This document shows, piece by piece, positions 9,698 through 18,632 of a stretch of DNA of 64,000 nt. The notes beneath the pieces are model-generated. The model was not told where the DNA came from. It was given only the letters and a program-made list of their open reading frames with translations, and did no database searches. Position numbers and translations under genes: made by a program. Location of the stretch: the NCBI GenBank assembly GCA_017962235.1, contig JAGCVS010000010.1, positions 62,001-126,000 on the forward strand, given 5' to 3'. Positions within the stretch are counted from its first letter, which is position 1. Each line of letters opens with the position of its first letter. The stretch is from Bacteroidales bacterium (GTDB lineage: Bacteria > Bacteroidota > Bacteroidia > Bacteroidales > UBA932).

Positions 9698-10106
9698 TGT
9701 GTTTGATTGCTCCGTTGTAGAATTGGACAGGCATCATAGTGACCGTAAGGGATGTTTAACCGTGGTGGAGAACGGGGTAACTTTACCATTTGACGTAAAG
9801 CGGGTCTATTACCTTTATGATGTTCCAGGAGGAGAGAGTAGAGGAGCCCATGCTCATAAAGAACTTGAGCAACTTATCATTGCGGCGTCTGGTTCATTTA
9901 CAGTTACTTTAGATGATGGGCAATGCAAGCGCTCGTTTTTCTTGAACCGTCCATATATGGGATTATATGTAAAACCTGGAATGTGGCGAGATTTAGAAGA
10001 CTTCTCTTCAGGCGCCGTGGCAATGGTATTAGCGAGTGATGTTTACAAAAAAGAAGATTATATAAGGGATTATCAGGATTTTATTAAGTATAGAAACGAA
10101 GAATGA
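9684..10106 (+). CDS. fdtA: dTDP-4-keto-6-deoxyglucose 3,4-ketoisomerase-like cupin (copy 2)
   Basis: 140 aa paralogue of the preceding gene, with the same layout: DRKGCLTVVENG, KRVYYLYDVPGGESRGAHAHK and DDGQCKRSFFLNRPYMGLYV. It keeps the canonical GAHAHKELEQLIIA motif with both histidines, so it is the better candidate for the active FdtA/QdtA enzyme. The start ATG lies inside copy 1 and its own stop overlaps the next gene by 4 bases, so translation is probably coupled. Whether the product is the Fuc3N or the Qui3N precursor cannot be told by eye. Confidence 0.86.
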   Translation: MEKYNVFDCSVVELDRHHSDRKGCLTVVENGVTLPFDVKRVYYLYDVPGGESRGAHAHKELEQLIIAASGSFTVTLDDGQCKRSFFLNRPYMGLYVKPGMWRDLEDFSSGAVAMVLASDVYKKEDYIRDYQDFIKYRNEE

Positions 10107-10561
10107 TGAATCAATCGGTGTTAGGGTTATATTTTGAGGATTTTGAGGTGGGTGCAGAAATTAAACACGCCCTCTCCAAGACAATTTTCGAATGTGACAA
10201 TAATTTTTTTTCGTTGATGACAATGAACCATCATCCGGTTCACACGAACGCAGATTATGCAAGCCATAATCAACATGGCAGATTATTGGTTGTTGGAACT
10301 CTGGTTTTCTCACTTGCTGTGGGTATCACGGTTCCTGATGTTAGTGGAAAAGCAATAGCAAATCTTGATTACGAAAGCATTAAACATCTTCATCCCGTGT
10401 TTGTGGGTGATACTCTTTACGTGAGAACGGTTGTCCTCGACAAACGGGAGTCAAAGTCAAAAGCGGACAGAGGCATTATCTATGTGGAGTCGATTGCATA
10501 CAACCAAGATGGAATAGATGTCCTCTCCTTCAGGCGCCACGTACTGGTAAAAAAACGATAA
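10103..10561 (+). CDS. MaoC-like hydratase/dehydratase
   Basis: 152 aa hot-dog fold protein of the MaoC (R-specific enoyl-CoA hydratase) family. It starts GLYFEDFEVGAEIKHALSKTI, a common MaoC opening. The active-site region is MNHHPVHTNADYA, where the usual Asp of the hydratase motif is Asn, a form I associate with MaoC proteins found beside CitE-like lyases. The end is REKxxR-like (KRESKSKADRG). It overlaps the ketoisomerase by 4 bases and precedes the CitE-like gene by 12. A role in making or dehydrating a short hydroxyacyl-CoA used to modify a sugar is inference. Confidence 0.83.
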   Translation: MMNQSVLGLYFEDFEVGAEIKHALSKTIFECDNNFFSLMTMNHHPVHTNADYASHNQHGRLLVVGTLVFSLAVGITVPDVSGKAIANLDYESIKHLHPVFVGDTLYVRTVVLDKRESKSKADRGIIYVESIAYNQDGIDVLSFRRHVLVKKR

Positions 10562-10573
10562 ATAGTCTTTAAT

Positions 10574-11473
10574 ATGATGGATAATCATTACTTGATGCGG
10601 AGTTTGATGTATGTCCCCGCTCACAACCAGAAATTGTTGGACAGTGCTACTCGTCGTGATGCGGATGTGCTTCTGCTTGATTTGGAAGATTCTGTGCCTG
10701 TTTCGGACAAGCAGTTAGCAAGGGATAACATAAAAGTATTTGTTAAGCGAGATGACCTTAATGATAAACTGATTTTTCCGAGAGTCAATGATCGTGAAAG
10801 TGGTGAACTACTTAAGGATCTTACACAACTGACCATTGATGGAGTGGATGGCTTTCTATATCCTAAAGCTACAAAAGGAGATGATGTTTACTTTGTCGGT
10901 AAACTCCTTGAAACAATAGAGTATGAGAAGCATATCCCGGTAGGGACATTTAAGTTAATGGTACTTATTGAAACGGCTGGCGCTATTGTTAATATCAAAG
11001 AGATTTGCGAGGCGTGCCATCGTACAGTGGCAGTCGTTTTTGGCTGTGAAGATTATGTGACGAATACACACGGTAAGCATGATGAAAAAGGTAAGAGCAT
11101 TTTTTATGCTCGTAACGCCATTGTGAATGCCGCCCGTTATGCGGGTATCTTGCCAATAGATACTGTACATATAAAAGTACACGATTTGGTGGACTTGGAG
11201 AAGGAGGTTATTACTGGCAAGGAATTGGGGTTTGAAGGGATGTCTGTTCTTAATCCCAAAGAGCTGCCAATCATACATAAATACTATTCTCCTTCTGAGG
11301 AAGAAGTTGAATGGGCCACTGAGATGGTTAAGTTGGCAAAGGAAGCTGTCCGTGAAGGAAAAGGTGTGGCTGTTAAGGATGATAAGTTTATTGGCCCGCC
11401 AATGGTAAAAATGGCGGAAACAATACTGGCCAAACATGATTTGATTCAAAAAAAGAAGAGTCATCTGGTATGA
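10574..11473 (+). CDS. CitE/HpcH-family acyl-CoA lyase
   Basis: 299 aa TIM-barrel protein of the HpcH/HpaI aldolase, citrate-lyase beta family. Signatures: RSLMYVPAHNQKLL, DADVLLLDLEDSVP (acidic metal-site region), LMVLIETAGAIVNIKEI with the metal-binding Glu, and VFGCEDYVTNTHGKH. The C-terminal part NPKELPIIHKYYSPS is also typical. Family members make or cleave malyl-, methylmalyl- or citramalyl-CoA. Two in-frame ATGs are possible (10574, 10577). Coupling with MaoC upstream and the Fe-S protein downstream (4-base overlap) suggests one acyl-CoA module inside the polysaccharide operon. Confidence 0.86.
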   Translation: MMDNHYLMRSLMYVPAHNQKLLDSATRRDADVLLLDLEDSVPVSDKQLARDNIKVFVKRDDLNDKLIFPRVNDRESGELLKDLTQLTIDGVDGFLYPKATKGDDVYFVGKLLETIEYEKHIPVGTFKLMVLIETAGAIVNIKEICEACHRTVAVVFGCEDYVTNTHGKHDEKGKSIFYARNAIVNAARYAGILPIDTVHIKVHDLVDLEKEVITGKELGFEGMSVLNPKELPIIHKYYSPSEEEVEWATEMVKLAKEAVREGKGVAVKDDKFIGPPMVKMAETILAKHDLIQKKKSHLV

Positions 11474-12618
11474 ATGTTTCAGTACTAAACCCAAATGAGT
11501 GTTGTGGCTGTACTGCCTGCTACGCAACTTGCCCCACCCGTGCAATAACAATGCAAGCAGATGAAATTGAGGGCTTTCTATATCCTCTGGTAAATGAGGA
11601 TAAGTGTATTAATTGTGGGAAATGCCTCCGCGTATGTAAAGATGTTCATCCCTATGATGAAAAGCAAAAAGTTTACGCGTGCTGGAGCAAAGACGATAGT
11701 TTGAGGGCAAAAAGTTCTTCGGGTGGCGTATTCTCGTTATTGGCGGAAAAAATATTGGTGGAAGGTGGCGCTGTTTGTGCGGTTGGGTACAGTGACGATT
11801 GTAAGGAATGCCTGCATAAGATTATCCGTACAACAGATGGCTTGGACGATTTAAGAAGGGCAAAGTTTGTTCAGAGTAAGAAATATGACGTCTTTATTGA
11901 TACTAAAGCCGTCTTAGAGTCCGGTGTTAAGGTACTGTTCTGCGGTACGCCTTGCGAAGTGGGAGGGTTGAGGCAGTTTCTTGGTAAGGAATATGAAAAC
12001 CTTTTCACTTGTGATTTAATCTGTGGTTGTGTCTCTTCTCCAATGGTCTACCGTACTTACATTGATTATTTGAATAAGAAATTCGGGGCGCATACGGTTT
12101 CAGTCAATTTTAAAGATAAAAGGAAAGGGTGGCGAGGAAAGGCAATTGCTGTAGAGTTCGATAATGGTAAAGAGTATTACAATAGTATTTTTGACGATGA
12201 CTATTGTGTTTCATTCCATAGCCGGTTTAATATTCGGCCTTCGTGCTTTAATTGTAAGTATCGCAGCCTGCAAAGAGTCGCGGATATAACATTAGGTGAT
12301 TTCTGGGCGATAGAGAAATACATGGCAGAATATGATGACAATAGAGGGACCTCATTCGTGCTAGTCAACACTATAAAAGGCGATATTCTCCTTAAAGGTT
12401 TGGACATGTATTTACACCCTATGGAAATTGATTTTGAGGAGTATGCGAAAAAGTATAATTGGTGTATGTGTTGCAATCCATCCGGTATGCCGGAGGACGA
12501 AAGAAGAAACTTTTACAATGATGTAAAGTCAATGCCTTTTGATAAGATGGCAGAAAAAGACTTGGAAGTAATAAAACAAACAAGGAAACAAAAGAAAATA
12601 GAACAAAAGCAATTATGA
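11470..12618 (+). CDS. F420 hydrogenase beta-subunit (FrhB) family Fe-S protein
   Basis: 382 aa. The N-terminal ferredoxin domain has two 4Fe-4S motifs, CCGCTACYATCP (residues 12-23) and CINCGKCLRVC. These are followed by FrhB N- and C-terminal domains with SSGGVFSLLA, FCGTPCEVGGL, the CxxC pair in RPSCFNCKY and ITLGDFW. In bacteria this family is frequent in polysaccharide loci, often with pyruvyl transferases, and is thought to act as a flavin- and Fe-S-dependent oxidoreductase. No pyruvyl transferase is visible here. Its place after MaoC and CitE hints at redox work on the same acyl or sugar intermediate. Confidence 0.87.
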   Translation: MNVSVLNPNECCGCTACYATCPTRAITMQADEIEGFLYPLVNEDKCINCGKCLRVCKDVHPYDEKQKVYACWSKDDSLRAKSSSGGVFSLLAEKILVEGGAVCAVGYSDDCKECLHKIIRTTDGLDDLRRAKFVQSKKYDVFIDTKAVLESGVKVLFCGTPCEVGGLRQFLGKEYENLFTCDLICGCVSSPMVYRTYIDYLNKKFGAHTVSVNFKDKRKGWRGKAIAVEFDNGKEYYNSIFDDDYCVSFHSRFNIRPSCFNCKYRSLQRVADITLGDFWAIEKYMAEYDDNRGTSFVLVNTIKGDILLKGLDMYLHPMEIDFEEYAKKYNWCMCCNPSGMPEDERRNFYNDVKSMPFDKMAEKDLEVIKQTRKQKKIEQKQL

Positions 12619-12619
12619 T

Positions 12620-13282
12620 ATGAGTAAGAAAGTGGTAATAATCGGAGGAGAAGGTAATGGCGGTGTCATTGCTTCTTGTATTGAAGATAATCGGAAGCGT
12701 TTTGGTGATCTTGAGTGGGAGGTTGCAGGATTCCTTAATGACTTCGATCAAGAAGTTGATGGCTATCCAGTTATAGGAAAGTTGGATTCTCTTCCAAAAC
12801 TGATCGCACAGACTGATTACTTCTTCTCATGGGCTATCCATCTGGTTGGACGGAACTATAAAACGTCAGAAATGTTTGCTGCGGCACAAATCCCTATTGA
12901 CCGCCTTGCAACGATAGTACATAAATCTGCATTTATCGGCAAGGGAGTATCGCTTGGCCCTGGTGCATTTGTTATGGCTAATTGTTATATAGGCCCATAT
13001 GCTCATATAGGAAAATGTAGTTTGATTATGGCCAATTGCTGCATTGGACATAACATTTATATAGATGATTTGTGTCACTGTTCGGTTGGAGCAATCATGA
13101 CGGGCTATTCCCGTTTGGAATACTGTTCCGATTTGGCAGTAGGTTCTACTTTAATCGCGTACAAGGTCGTAGGCAAGTTTTCTATGGTTGCAGCGAATGC
13201 CGTTGCCACACACGATATTCCAGAAGGGGAGATATGGGCTGGAACCCCGGCCAAAATGCTGAAACCGATGAGAAAAGATTAA
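12620..13282 (+). CDS. NeuD/PglD-type sugar O/N-acyltransferase
   Basis: 220 aa. An N-terminal Rossmann-like domain (KVVIIGGEGNGGVIASCIED) is followed by left-handed beta-helix repeats (ANCYIGPYAHIGKCSLIMAN and onward) and a C-terminal end EIWAGTPAKMLKPM. This is the NeuD/PglD architecture, which transfers an acyl group, usually acetyl, from acyl-CoA to an amino or hydroxyl group of a nucleotide sugar. It directly precedes the FdtB-like aminotransferase, so the 3-amino group of the dTDP sugar is the likely target. The unusual acyl genes upstream could supply a donor other than acetyl-CoA. Confidence 0.86.
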   Translation: MSKKVVIIGGEGNGGVIASCIEDNRKRFGDLEWEVAGFLNDFDQEVDGYPVIGKLDSLPKLIAQTDYFFSWAIHLVGRNYKTSEMFAAAQIPIDRLATIVHKSAFIGKGVSLGPGAFVMANCYIGPYAHIGKCSLIMANCCIGHNIYIDDLCHCSVGAIMTGYSRLEYCSDLAVGSTLIAYKVVGKFSMVAANAVATHDIPEGEIWAGTPAKMLKPMRKD

Positions 13283-13302
13283 ATCATTACTAATTCATAT
13301 TG

Positions 13303-14418
13303 ATGATGGCTATTCCTTTTTTATCATTGCGAGATGTCACTGCGTTACATGGAGAAGAAATCAATGACGCTATTAGCCGTGTGGTTAATGGTGGCTGGTA
13401 TCTTCAAGGTAAAGAGAATGAATCATTTGAACAGAACTATTCAAAGTTTATAGGGACCAGATATTGTGTAGGGTGTGCAAATGGTTTGGATGCACTGATA
13501 TGGATATTCCGGGCATACCTTGAGATGGGGGTGATGAAACGTGGTGATGAAGTGATTGTACCAGCGAATACATATATCGCCACCATTCTCGCTATCACAG
13601 AGAATGGGCTGAAGCCGATATTAGTGGAGCCTAAGTTCAATACGCTGGAGATAGATGATAGCCTCATAGAGGCTGCGATCACCCCCAAGACTAAAGCCAT
13701 TGCAGTAGTTCACTTGTATGGCCGAAATGCTTATACGGACGAGATAGGAGCGCTTTGTAGGAAGTACAACTTGAAGCTTGTTGAGGACAATGCACAGGCT
13801 CATGGTTGTAAGCATACAGATGGACGTGTTACGGGTAGCATAGGAGATGCAGCTGGACACAGTTTCTATCCAGGCAAGAACTTGGGTGCTCTGGGCGATG
13901 GAGGGGCTGTTACTACAAATGATCCTGACCTTGCAGCTACCGTTCGCGCTTTGGCTAATTATGGTTCACAGAAAAAGTATGTGTTTAAGTACACAGGCCG
14001 TAATAGTCGTTTAGATGAGATACAAGCTGCGGTGCTTAATGTGAAGCTTAAGTATCTGGTAGAAGACAACGCACATCGTAAAGAGGTGGCTCATTATTAT
14101 TACGAGCATATAAACAATCCGTTGATTTCCATGCCAGACTTGCTTCCAGATGAGCTGAATGCGTATCATCTTTTTCCTATTTTAGTATCTGGAGGGAAAC
14201 GTGACGGTCTGCATGACTATTTGGAGCGGAATGGCGTAGGAACGGTATGTCACTATCCTATTGCGCCACATAAGCAAGAATGTTACAGAGAATGGAATAG
14301 CAAGAGTCTGCCTATAACAGAGAAGATTGCTGATGAAGAACTTAGCCTTCCTATTGGTCCAACTATATCTATGGATGAGGTGAAAGCTATAGTTAATCTG
14401 GCCAATTCCTTCAAGTAG
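13303..14418 (+). CDS. fdtB: DegT/DnrJ/EryC1 aminotransferase, FdtB/QdtB-like
   Basis: PLP-dependent sugar aminotransferase of 371 aa. It starts [20 protein letters not shown], as in dTDP-3-amino-3,6-dideoxyhexose transaminases. The PLP lysine is in [17 protein letters not shown], and [24 protein letters not shown] is the usual C-terminal-domain entry. It would aminate the 3-keto product of the ketoisomerases at 9278/9684. A TTG at 13300 is in frame, but the ATGs at 13303 and 13306 are preferred because the conserved protein begins there. The next gene is 12 bases away. Confidence 0.88.
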   Translation: MMAIPFLSLRDVTALHGEEINDAISRVVNGGWYLQGKENESFEQNYSKFIGTRYCVGCANGLDALIWIFRAYLEMGVMKRGDEVIVPANTYIATILAITENGLKPILVEPKFNTLEIDDSLIEAAITPKTKAIAVVHLYGRNAYTDEIGALCRKYNLKLVEDNAQAHGCKHTDGRVTGSIGDAAGHSFYPGKNLGALGDGGAVTTNDPDLAATVRALANYGSQKKYVFKYTGRNSRLDEIQAAVLNVKLKYLVEDNAHRKEVAHYYYEHINNPLISMPDLLPDELNAYHLFPILVSGGKRDGLHDYLERNGVGTVCHYPIAPHKQECYREWNSKSLPITEKIADEELSLPIGPTISMDEVKAIVNLANSFK

Positions 14419-14430
14419 CGTATCCCAAGT

Positions 14431-15597
14431 ATGAAGGTATATTGTATAAGTTTTCAGCAGATATTGAAGGATAGAAGCTCTAATGCTACTGCAAATGGGC
14501 TGTTTCAGCGATTCCGTAAGTTGGATGGCAATAAGTATGTTTTCTTAACATCTCATACAGATAAGGATTATGGCTCTAACATCATTGGGATGAGCGCTTT
14601 CCAATGGCTAATGTATAGGTTCTTCGACAAAGTAACAGGATTAATGAGAATTCCTTACTATCTACGGAGAACAATGTTAGAGAAGATAGTGGATTATCAT
14701 TCGTTTCGTGTTTTGAAAAAAGAGAGAGCCCCTATTCTGTTGATTTGTGCCATGTATTCTGTTAGATGTACACGGTACGTGAAGAAACATGGTGGTAAAG
14801 TTGTTTTCTATGCTGGCAATTTGAATGATGAATTGTATTACAATACAGTCATCCGGGAAAAGAAACGTCTTGGATTGAATTATACAGATGTTTACAGTTC
14901 TGATTACAGAATGGGGGTATACCGAAACATGTTCAAAAACATAGATGCAGTTTGGTGTTTAAATGCTCTTTCTGCATGGTCTTTTGAAGGGAAAGATATT
15001 ATTCGCAACAAATTGGTAAAGAGGCGAGCCGCAATAGTCCATCCGAAAGAATACACAGCAGATGTGCCTGATAGGATTATTATAGGTTATTTTGGACATA
15101 CTACGCTCCTTAAAGGTGTTCATTTGTTGCCAGAGGCGGCGAGTCTCTGTAAGCACAAAGATTGCATTGCATTCGTGATAGCAGGAAGTGTTGATAATTA
15201 CGTTAAGAGTGTTATTGATAGATATAGTATTAAGATGACTCTTCTTGGCTCTGTCCCAGAAGAAAAGAAGTGGTCAACAATCCAGAGTTTTGACTTCATG
15301 GTTGTGCCTAGTTTGTATGATGCAGGCCCTGCCACAATAACAGAAGCATTTATGTGTGATGTCCCTATTATTGTTTCTAGTGGATGTGGCGGTGTCGAGC
15401 GAGTTCAGAATGACCCTAAAACCATTGTGTTCAACACAATGGATATTCATAGTTTGGCTGAAAAAATTGATTATGCATACGAGCACAGATCGGAGTATCT
15501 TCGACCGTCTGTTATACAGCCATTTGAGAATCAGTCTGTTTCTGAGAGAGAGTCGTTATCTCAATTTACTGATACAATAGAGATGTTAATTAACTAA
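14431..15597 (+). CDS. GT4-like glycosyltransferase
   Basis: 388 aa GT-B fold protein. The N-terminal domain is divergent. The C-terminal nucleotide-sugar-binding domain is clear: GYFGHTTLLKGVHLLPEA, FVIAGSVDNYVKSV, then VPSLYDAGPATITEAFMCDVP with the E-x7-E type motif and IIVSSGCGGVERV. The N-terminus has no signal peptide or membrane helix, so it is probably a cytoplasmic, membrane-associated enzyme adding one sugar of the repeat unit. Donor and acceptor are unknown. Confidence 0.83.
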   Translation: MKVYCISFQQILKDRSSNATANGLFQRFRKLDGNKYVFLTSHTDKDYGSNIIGMSAFQWLMYRFFDKVTGLMRIPYYLRRTMLEKIVDYHSFRVLKKERAPILLICAMYSVRCTRYVKKHGGKVVFYAGNLNDELYYNTVIREKKRLGLNYTDVYSSDYRMGVYRNMFKNIDAVWCLNALSAWSFEGKDIIRNKLVKRRAAIVHPKEYTADVPDRIIIGYFGHTTLLKGVHLLPEAASLCKHKDCIAFVIAGSVDNYVKSVIDRYSIKMTLLGSVPEEKKWSTIQSFDFMVVPSLYDAGPATITEAFMCDVPIIVSSGCGGVERVQNDPKTIVFNTMDIHSLAEKIDYAYEHRSEYLRPSVIQPFENQSVSERESLSQFTDTIEMLIN

Positions 15598-15607
15598 ATA
15601 TATTATT

Positions 15608-16747
15608 GTGGCATATAGAATACCCCTTTTTAATCTGAACTTCGACGAACGGGAAGCTCAGGCAGCGTATGATACTATCAAGTCCGGTTGGATTTCAACT
15701 GGCCCGAGGAACGCTGAGTTGGAACAGATGTTTATTGATATGTGGAGGGTTAAGTATGCAGTTAGCATGTCAAACTGCACCGATGCCCTTCATGTTTGCT
15801 GCATGGTGTGTGGCTTTGGCCCGGGAGATGAGGTGATCTGTCCTTCCCTAACTTTTGCGGCCTCATGTAATTGTATCCGCTATGTGGGTGCAACACCTGT
15901 ATTTGCAGATATCGTCGGTCCAGATCATATCAATATTGATCCCGTTGACATTGAACGCAAGATTACTCCCAAGACCAAGGGCATAGTGGTTGTTCACATG
16001 GCGGGTTTCCCTGCCAAGATGGACGAAATCATGGCCATTGCCCGCAAGCACAACCTTAAAGTGGTTGAAGATGCTTGCCATGGGCCTCTCTCTGAATACA
16101 AAGGCCAGAAACTGGGTACCATTGGTGACTGTGCAGCATTCAGCTTTTTCTCCAACAAGAACATCTCTACAGGTGAGGGTGGTATGTTCATCACCAATAA
16201 TGAGGAAATGGAGAAAAAGGCTCGTTTGATTCGATCTCACGGTATGAGCACCATGAGTTATCAGAGAGCAAGTGGCCATGCTACAGAGTACGATATCACT
16301 TGCTTGGGTTATAACTTCCGTATGGATGACATCCGTGCGGCTATTGCCATTGAGCAGTTGAAGAAGCTTCCTGGAGACTTAGAAACCCGCCTGAAGGTAC
16401 GTAATCAGTATGTTGACCGTCTGTCTAGGATTGACGGCGTAGTGGTACCTTTCGCAGAGAATACAGAGTTCGTCAGCAACTACATCCTGCCTGTTGTTTT
16501 GTTGAACAGCACTAAGGAGTATAGAAATAAGGTCCGTGAGTATATGCATGAGGCGGGCGTTCAAACATCTGTTCACTATCCCGCTGCTCATAAGTTCTCA
16601 ACATATAAGGAACTTGGTGCTGTGCTGCCACAGACTGAGTATGTGACAGATAACGAGGTGACGTTGCCTATGTATGCAGCACTGACATCTGAGCAAATTG
16701 ATTTTATCTGCGATACATTTGAAAAGGCAGTTAAGAAGTGTAAGTAA
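15608..16747 (+). CDS. DegT/DnrJ/EryC1 sugar aminotransferase (second)
   Basis: 379 aa PLP enzyme starting with GTG at 15608. Motifs: SGWISTGPRNAELEQ, SNCTDALHVCC, GDEVICPSLTFAASCN, VEDACHGPLSEYKGQ, and the PLP lysine in FSFFSNKNISTGEGGM, followed by LGYNFRMDDIRAAI. This pattern is close to 4-amino sugar transaminases (perosamine/LegC/PglE type). A plausible substrate is the 4-keto sugar made by the dehydratase at 7144. Its stop overlaps the start of the ATP-grasp gene by 1 base, so amination and ATP-driven acylation may be coupled. Confidence 0.87.
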   Translation: MAYRIPLFNLNFDEREAQAAYDTIKSGWISTGPRNAELEQMFIDMWRVKYAVSMSNCTDALHVCCMVCGFGPGDEVICPSLTFAASCNCIRYVGATPVFADIVGPDHINIDPVDIERKITPKTKGIVVVHMAGFPAKMDEIMAIARKHNLKVVEDACHGPLSEYKGQKLGTIGDCAAFSFFSNKNISTGEGGMFITNNEEMEKKARLIRSHGMSTMSYQRASGHATEYDITCLGYNFRMDDIRAAIAIEQLKKLPGDLETRLKVRNQYVDRLSRIDGVVVPFAENTEFVSNYILPVVLLNSTKEYRNKVREYMHEAGVQTSVHYPAAHKFSTYKELGAVLPQTEYVTDNEVTLPMYAALTSEQIDFICDTFEKAVKKCK

Positions 16748-17940
16748 TGTATCAGAGCAAGAAATCTGTTCTAGTATTCGGTGTTGGCCCTCTTCAGAAA
16801 TCCATCATCAATAGAGCAAAGTTGATGGGGTTGTACACTATTGGTATTGATCCTGCGGCGAATGCTACGTGCAAGGATGATGTAAACGCCTTTGAGGTCG
16901 TAAGCGGTCTGGATTTTGAGGGGACAATGGCAGTGGCAAAGAATTATAAGATTGATGCAGTTGTAACAGCGGCTACAGACAAGCCTCTTGTAATGATGGC
17001 CCGCGTCGCCAAGGAATTGCATCTTCCTTTCTATTCTGTAGAAACTGCGCAATGGAGTACCGATAAGTTCCAAATGAAGGAGCGTTTTGAACTTGGTGGA
17101 GTACCTCATGCCAGGGGTAGGCTTGTTTCCAAGGTAGAAGACGCAGAAGGATTGGCGTTCCCTGTGATTGTAAAGCCAAGAGACAATTCTGGTAGTCGCG
17201 GTGTAAAACTCAGTCGGGATAGGGAAGAACTTCAAATCAGTATAGAAGAGGCGTTGGAGAATTCCAAGTTAGATACAGTGCTTGTAGAAGAGTTCATTGA
17301 AGGTCCTGAGTATAGCATTGAGAGCTTACACCATGATGGCAAAAGTGAAGTAATTCAATTCACTGAGAAGAAGACTACGGAGTTTCCATACAATGTGGAG
17401 TTAGGCCATATACAGCCAGCTAATATTTCTGATGAGAATAAGCAGAAGATTCGAGAGATTGTTGCAAAGATTGGCAAAGCACTTAACTTTGTGAACTGTC
17501 CTTCTCATACAGAACTGAAGATTAACGACCGTGGTATATTTGTCATCGAGACCAGTCCTCGTTTAGGCGGTGACTATATCACGTCAACACTGACACCACT
17601 ATCGACAGGGGTCAATCTTGAAGACGAATTGTTAAAGATGGCATTAGGAGAATGTGTTTGTCCAAAACCAGAGTTTATTCAATTCTCTGGTGTCCATTTT
17701 TTTAATTTCAAGGAAGGGGTTGTGATAAAACAAGTGCCAGAATCGACATTCGTAAAATTGTGGCCGCATGTGGTAGACTTTGCTTTTAATCTCAAAGAAG
17801 GTGAACGCGCACATAAAATTACATCTAGTTTGAATAGATATGGACATTTAACCCTGACTGCAGGTAATAGGGAATCTATAGATGATGCTTTTGATAAATA
17901 TGAAAAGGTCATTATAGAGAGATGCCTCAATGCAAATTAA
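16747..17940 (+). CDS. ATP-grasp ligase
   Basis: 397 aa. The pre-ATP-grasp Rossmann domain (VLVFGVGPLQKSIINRAKLMG) precedes an ATP-grasp fold with FPVIVKPRDNSGSRGVKL, VLVEEFIEGPEYSIES and the Mg-binding IFVIETSPRLGGDYIT. It resembles CarB/PylC-type ligases, which activate a carboxylate as acyl phosphate and join it to an amine. Lying between a sugar aminotransferase and a NeuD-like acyltransferase, it may form an amide between an acid and a sugar amine, or make the acid. Substrates cannot be read from sequence. Confidence 0.85.
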   Translation: MYQSKKSVLVFGVGPLQKSIINRAKLMGLYTIGIDPAANATCKDDVNAFEVVSGLDFEGTMAVAKNYKIDAVVTAATDKPLVMMARVAKELHLPFYSVETAQWSTDKFQMKERFELGGVPHARGRLVSKVEDAEGLAFPVIVKPRDNSGSRGVKLSRDREELQISIEEALENSKLDTVLVEEFIEGPEYSIESLHHDGKSEVIQFTEKKTTEFPYNVELGHIQPANISDENKQKIREIVAKIGKALNFVNCPSHTELKINDRGIFVIETSPRLGGDYITSTLTPLSTGVNLEDELLKMALGECVCPKPEFIQFSGVHFFNFKEGVVIKQVPESTFVKLWPHVVDFAFNLKEGERAHKITSSLNRYGHLTLTAGNRESIDDAFDKYEKVIIERCLNAN

Positions 17941-17966
17941 GAAAATATTAGTTTGGATACTTTTTT

Positions 17967-18605
17967 ATGAGAAGAATAGCTTTTTTAGGTTCAGGAGATT
18001 TGGCCGTCGACCTATGTGAAAGAGTTAGGCTATGGAATCAGTATGAGGTTGCAGGCCTTATTGATGGTAGTATTGAGAAAGGGACTCTAGTTAATGGAAT
18101 ATCGGTTCTAGGTAATGATGACGATGTAATAAGTTTGTATAATGAGGGCGCTTTTGATTGTATTTATATAGCAATAGGTTATTTGAACTTTCAAGTCAGG
18201 GAAAAGCTGTATAATAGGTTTAAGGGAGTAGTCCCTTTAGCTAATATTATTTCTCCAACATCGTATGTGCATCCGACCGCCAGACTCGGTGAAGGTATAC
18301 AACTTTCGGATGGCGTTTATATCGCCCAACATGCTGTCATAGAAGACAATGTACTTATTACCTTGCAGTCAGTGGTTAATCATGGTAATCATATCAAGAA
18401 GCATACTTTTTTCTCCACTGGAGTTATTCCAGCCGGCAATGTTACGATAGGCGAAAGATGCTTTGTTGGTGTAGGTGTTGTTATTTCTGATGGCGTTACA
18501 GTATGTGATGATGTTTGGCTCTCTCCCGGAGCAATAGTGGTGGCTGACATTAACAAACCAGGACAATATATGTCGGCTGCGTCTAGATTAGTCAATGTAA
18601 AGTGA
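17967..18605 (+). CDS. NeuD-type acyltransferase (second)
   Basis: 212 aa with the PglD/NeuD layout: N-terminal Rossmann-like domain (IAFLGSGDLAVDLCERVR), then hexapeptide turns (YVHPTARLGEGIQLSDG, VIPAGNVTIGERCFVG, VVISDGVTVCDDVWLSPG). The catalytic His of the family is probably in SVVNHGNHIKKH. It lies between the ATP-grasp ligase and the first ACP. In this setting an acyl-ACP rather than acetyl-CoA may be the donor, which would be a departure from known NeuD enzymes; that part is inference. Confidence 0.83.
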   Translation: MRRIAFLGSGDLAVDLCERVRLWNQYEVAGLIDGSIEKGTLVNGISVLGNDDDVISLYNEGAFDCIYIAIGYLNFQVREKLYNRFKGVVPLANIISPTSYVHPTARLGEGIQLSDGVYIAQHAVIEDNVLITLQSVVNHGNHIKKHTFFSTGVIPAGNVTIGERCFVGVGVVISDGVTVCDDVWLSPGAIVVADINKPGQYMSAASRLVNVK

Positions 18606-18632
18606 TATGAATTAGTTATTATTCAATAGTTT

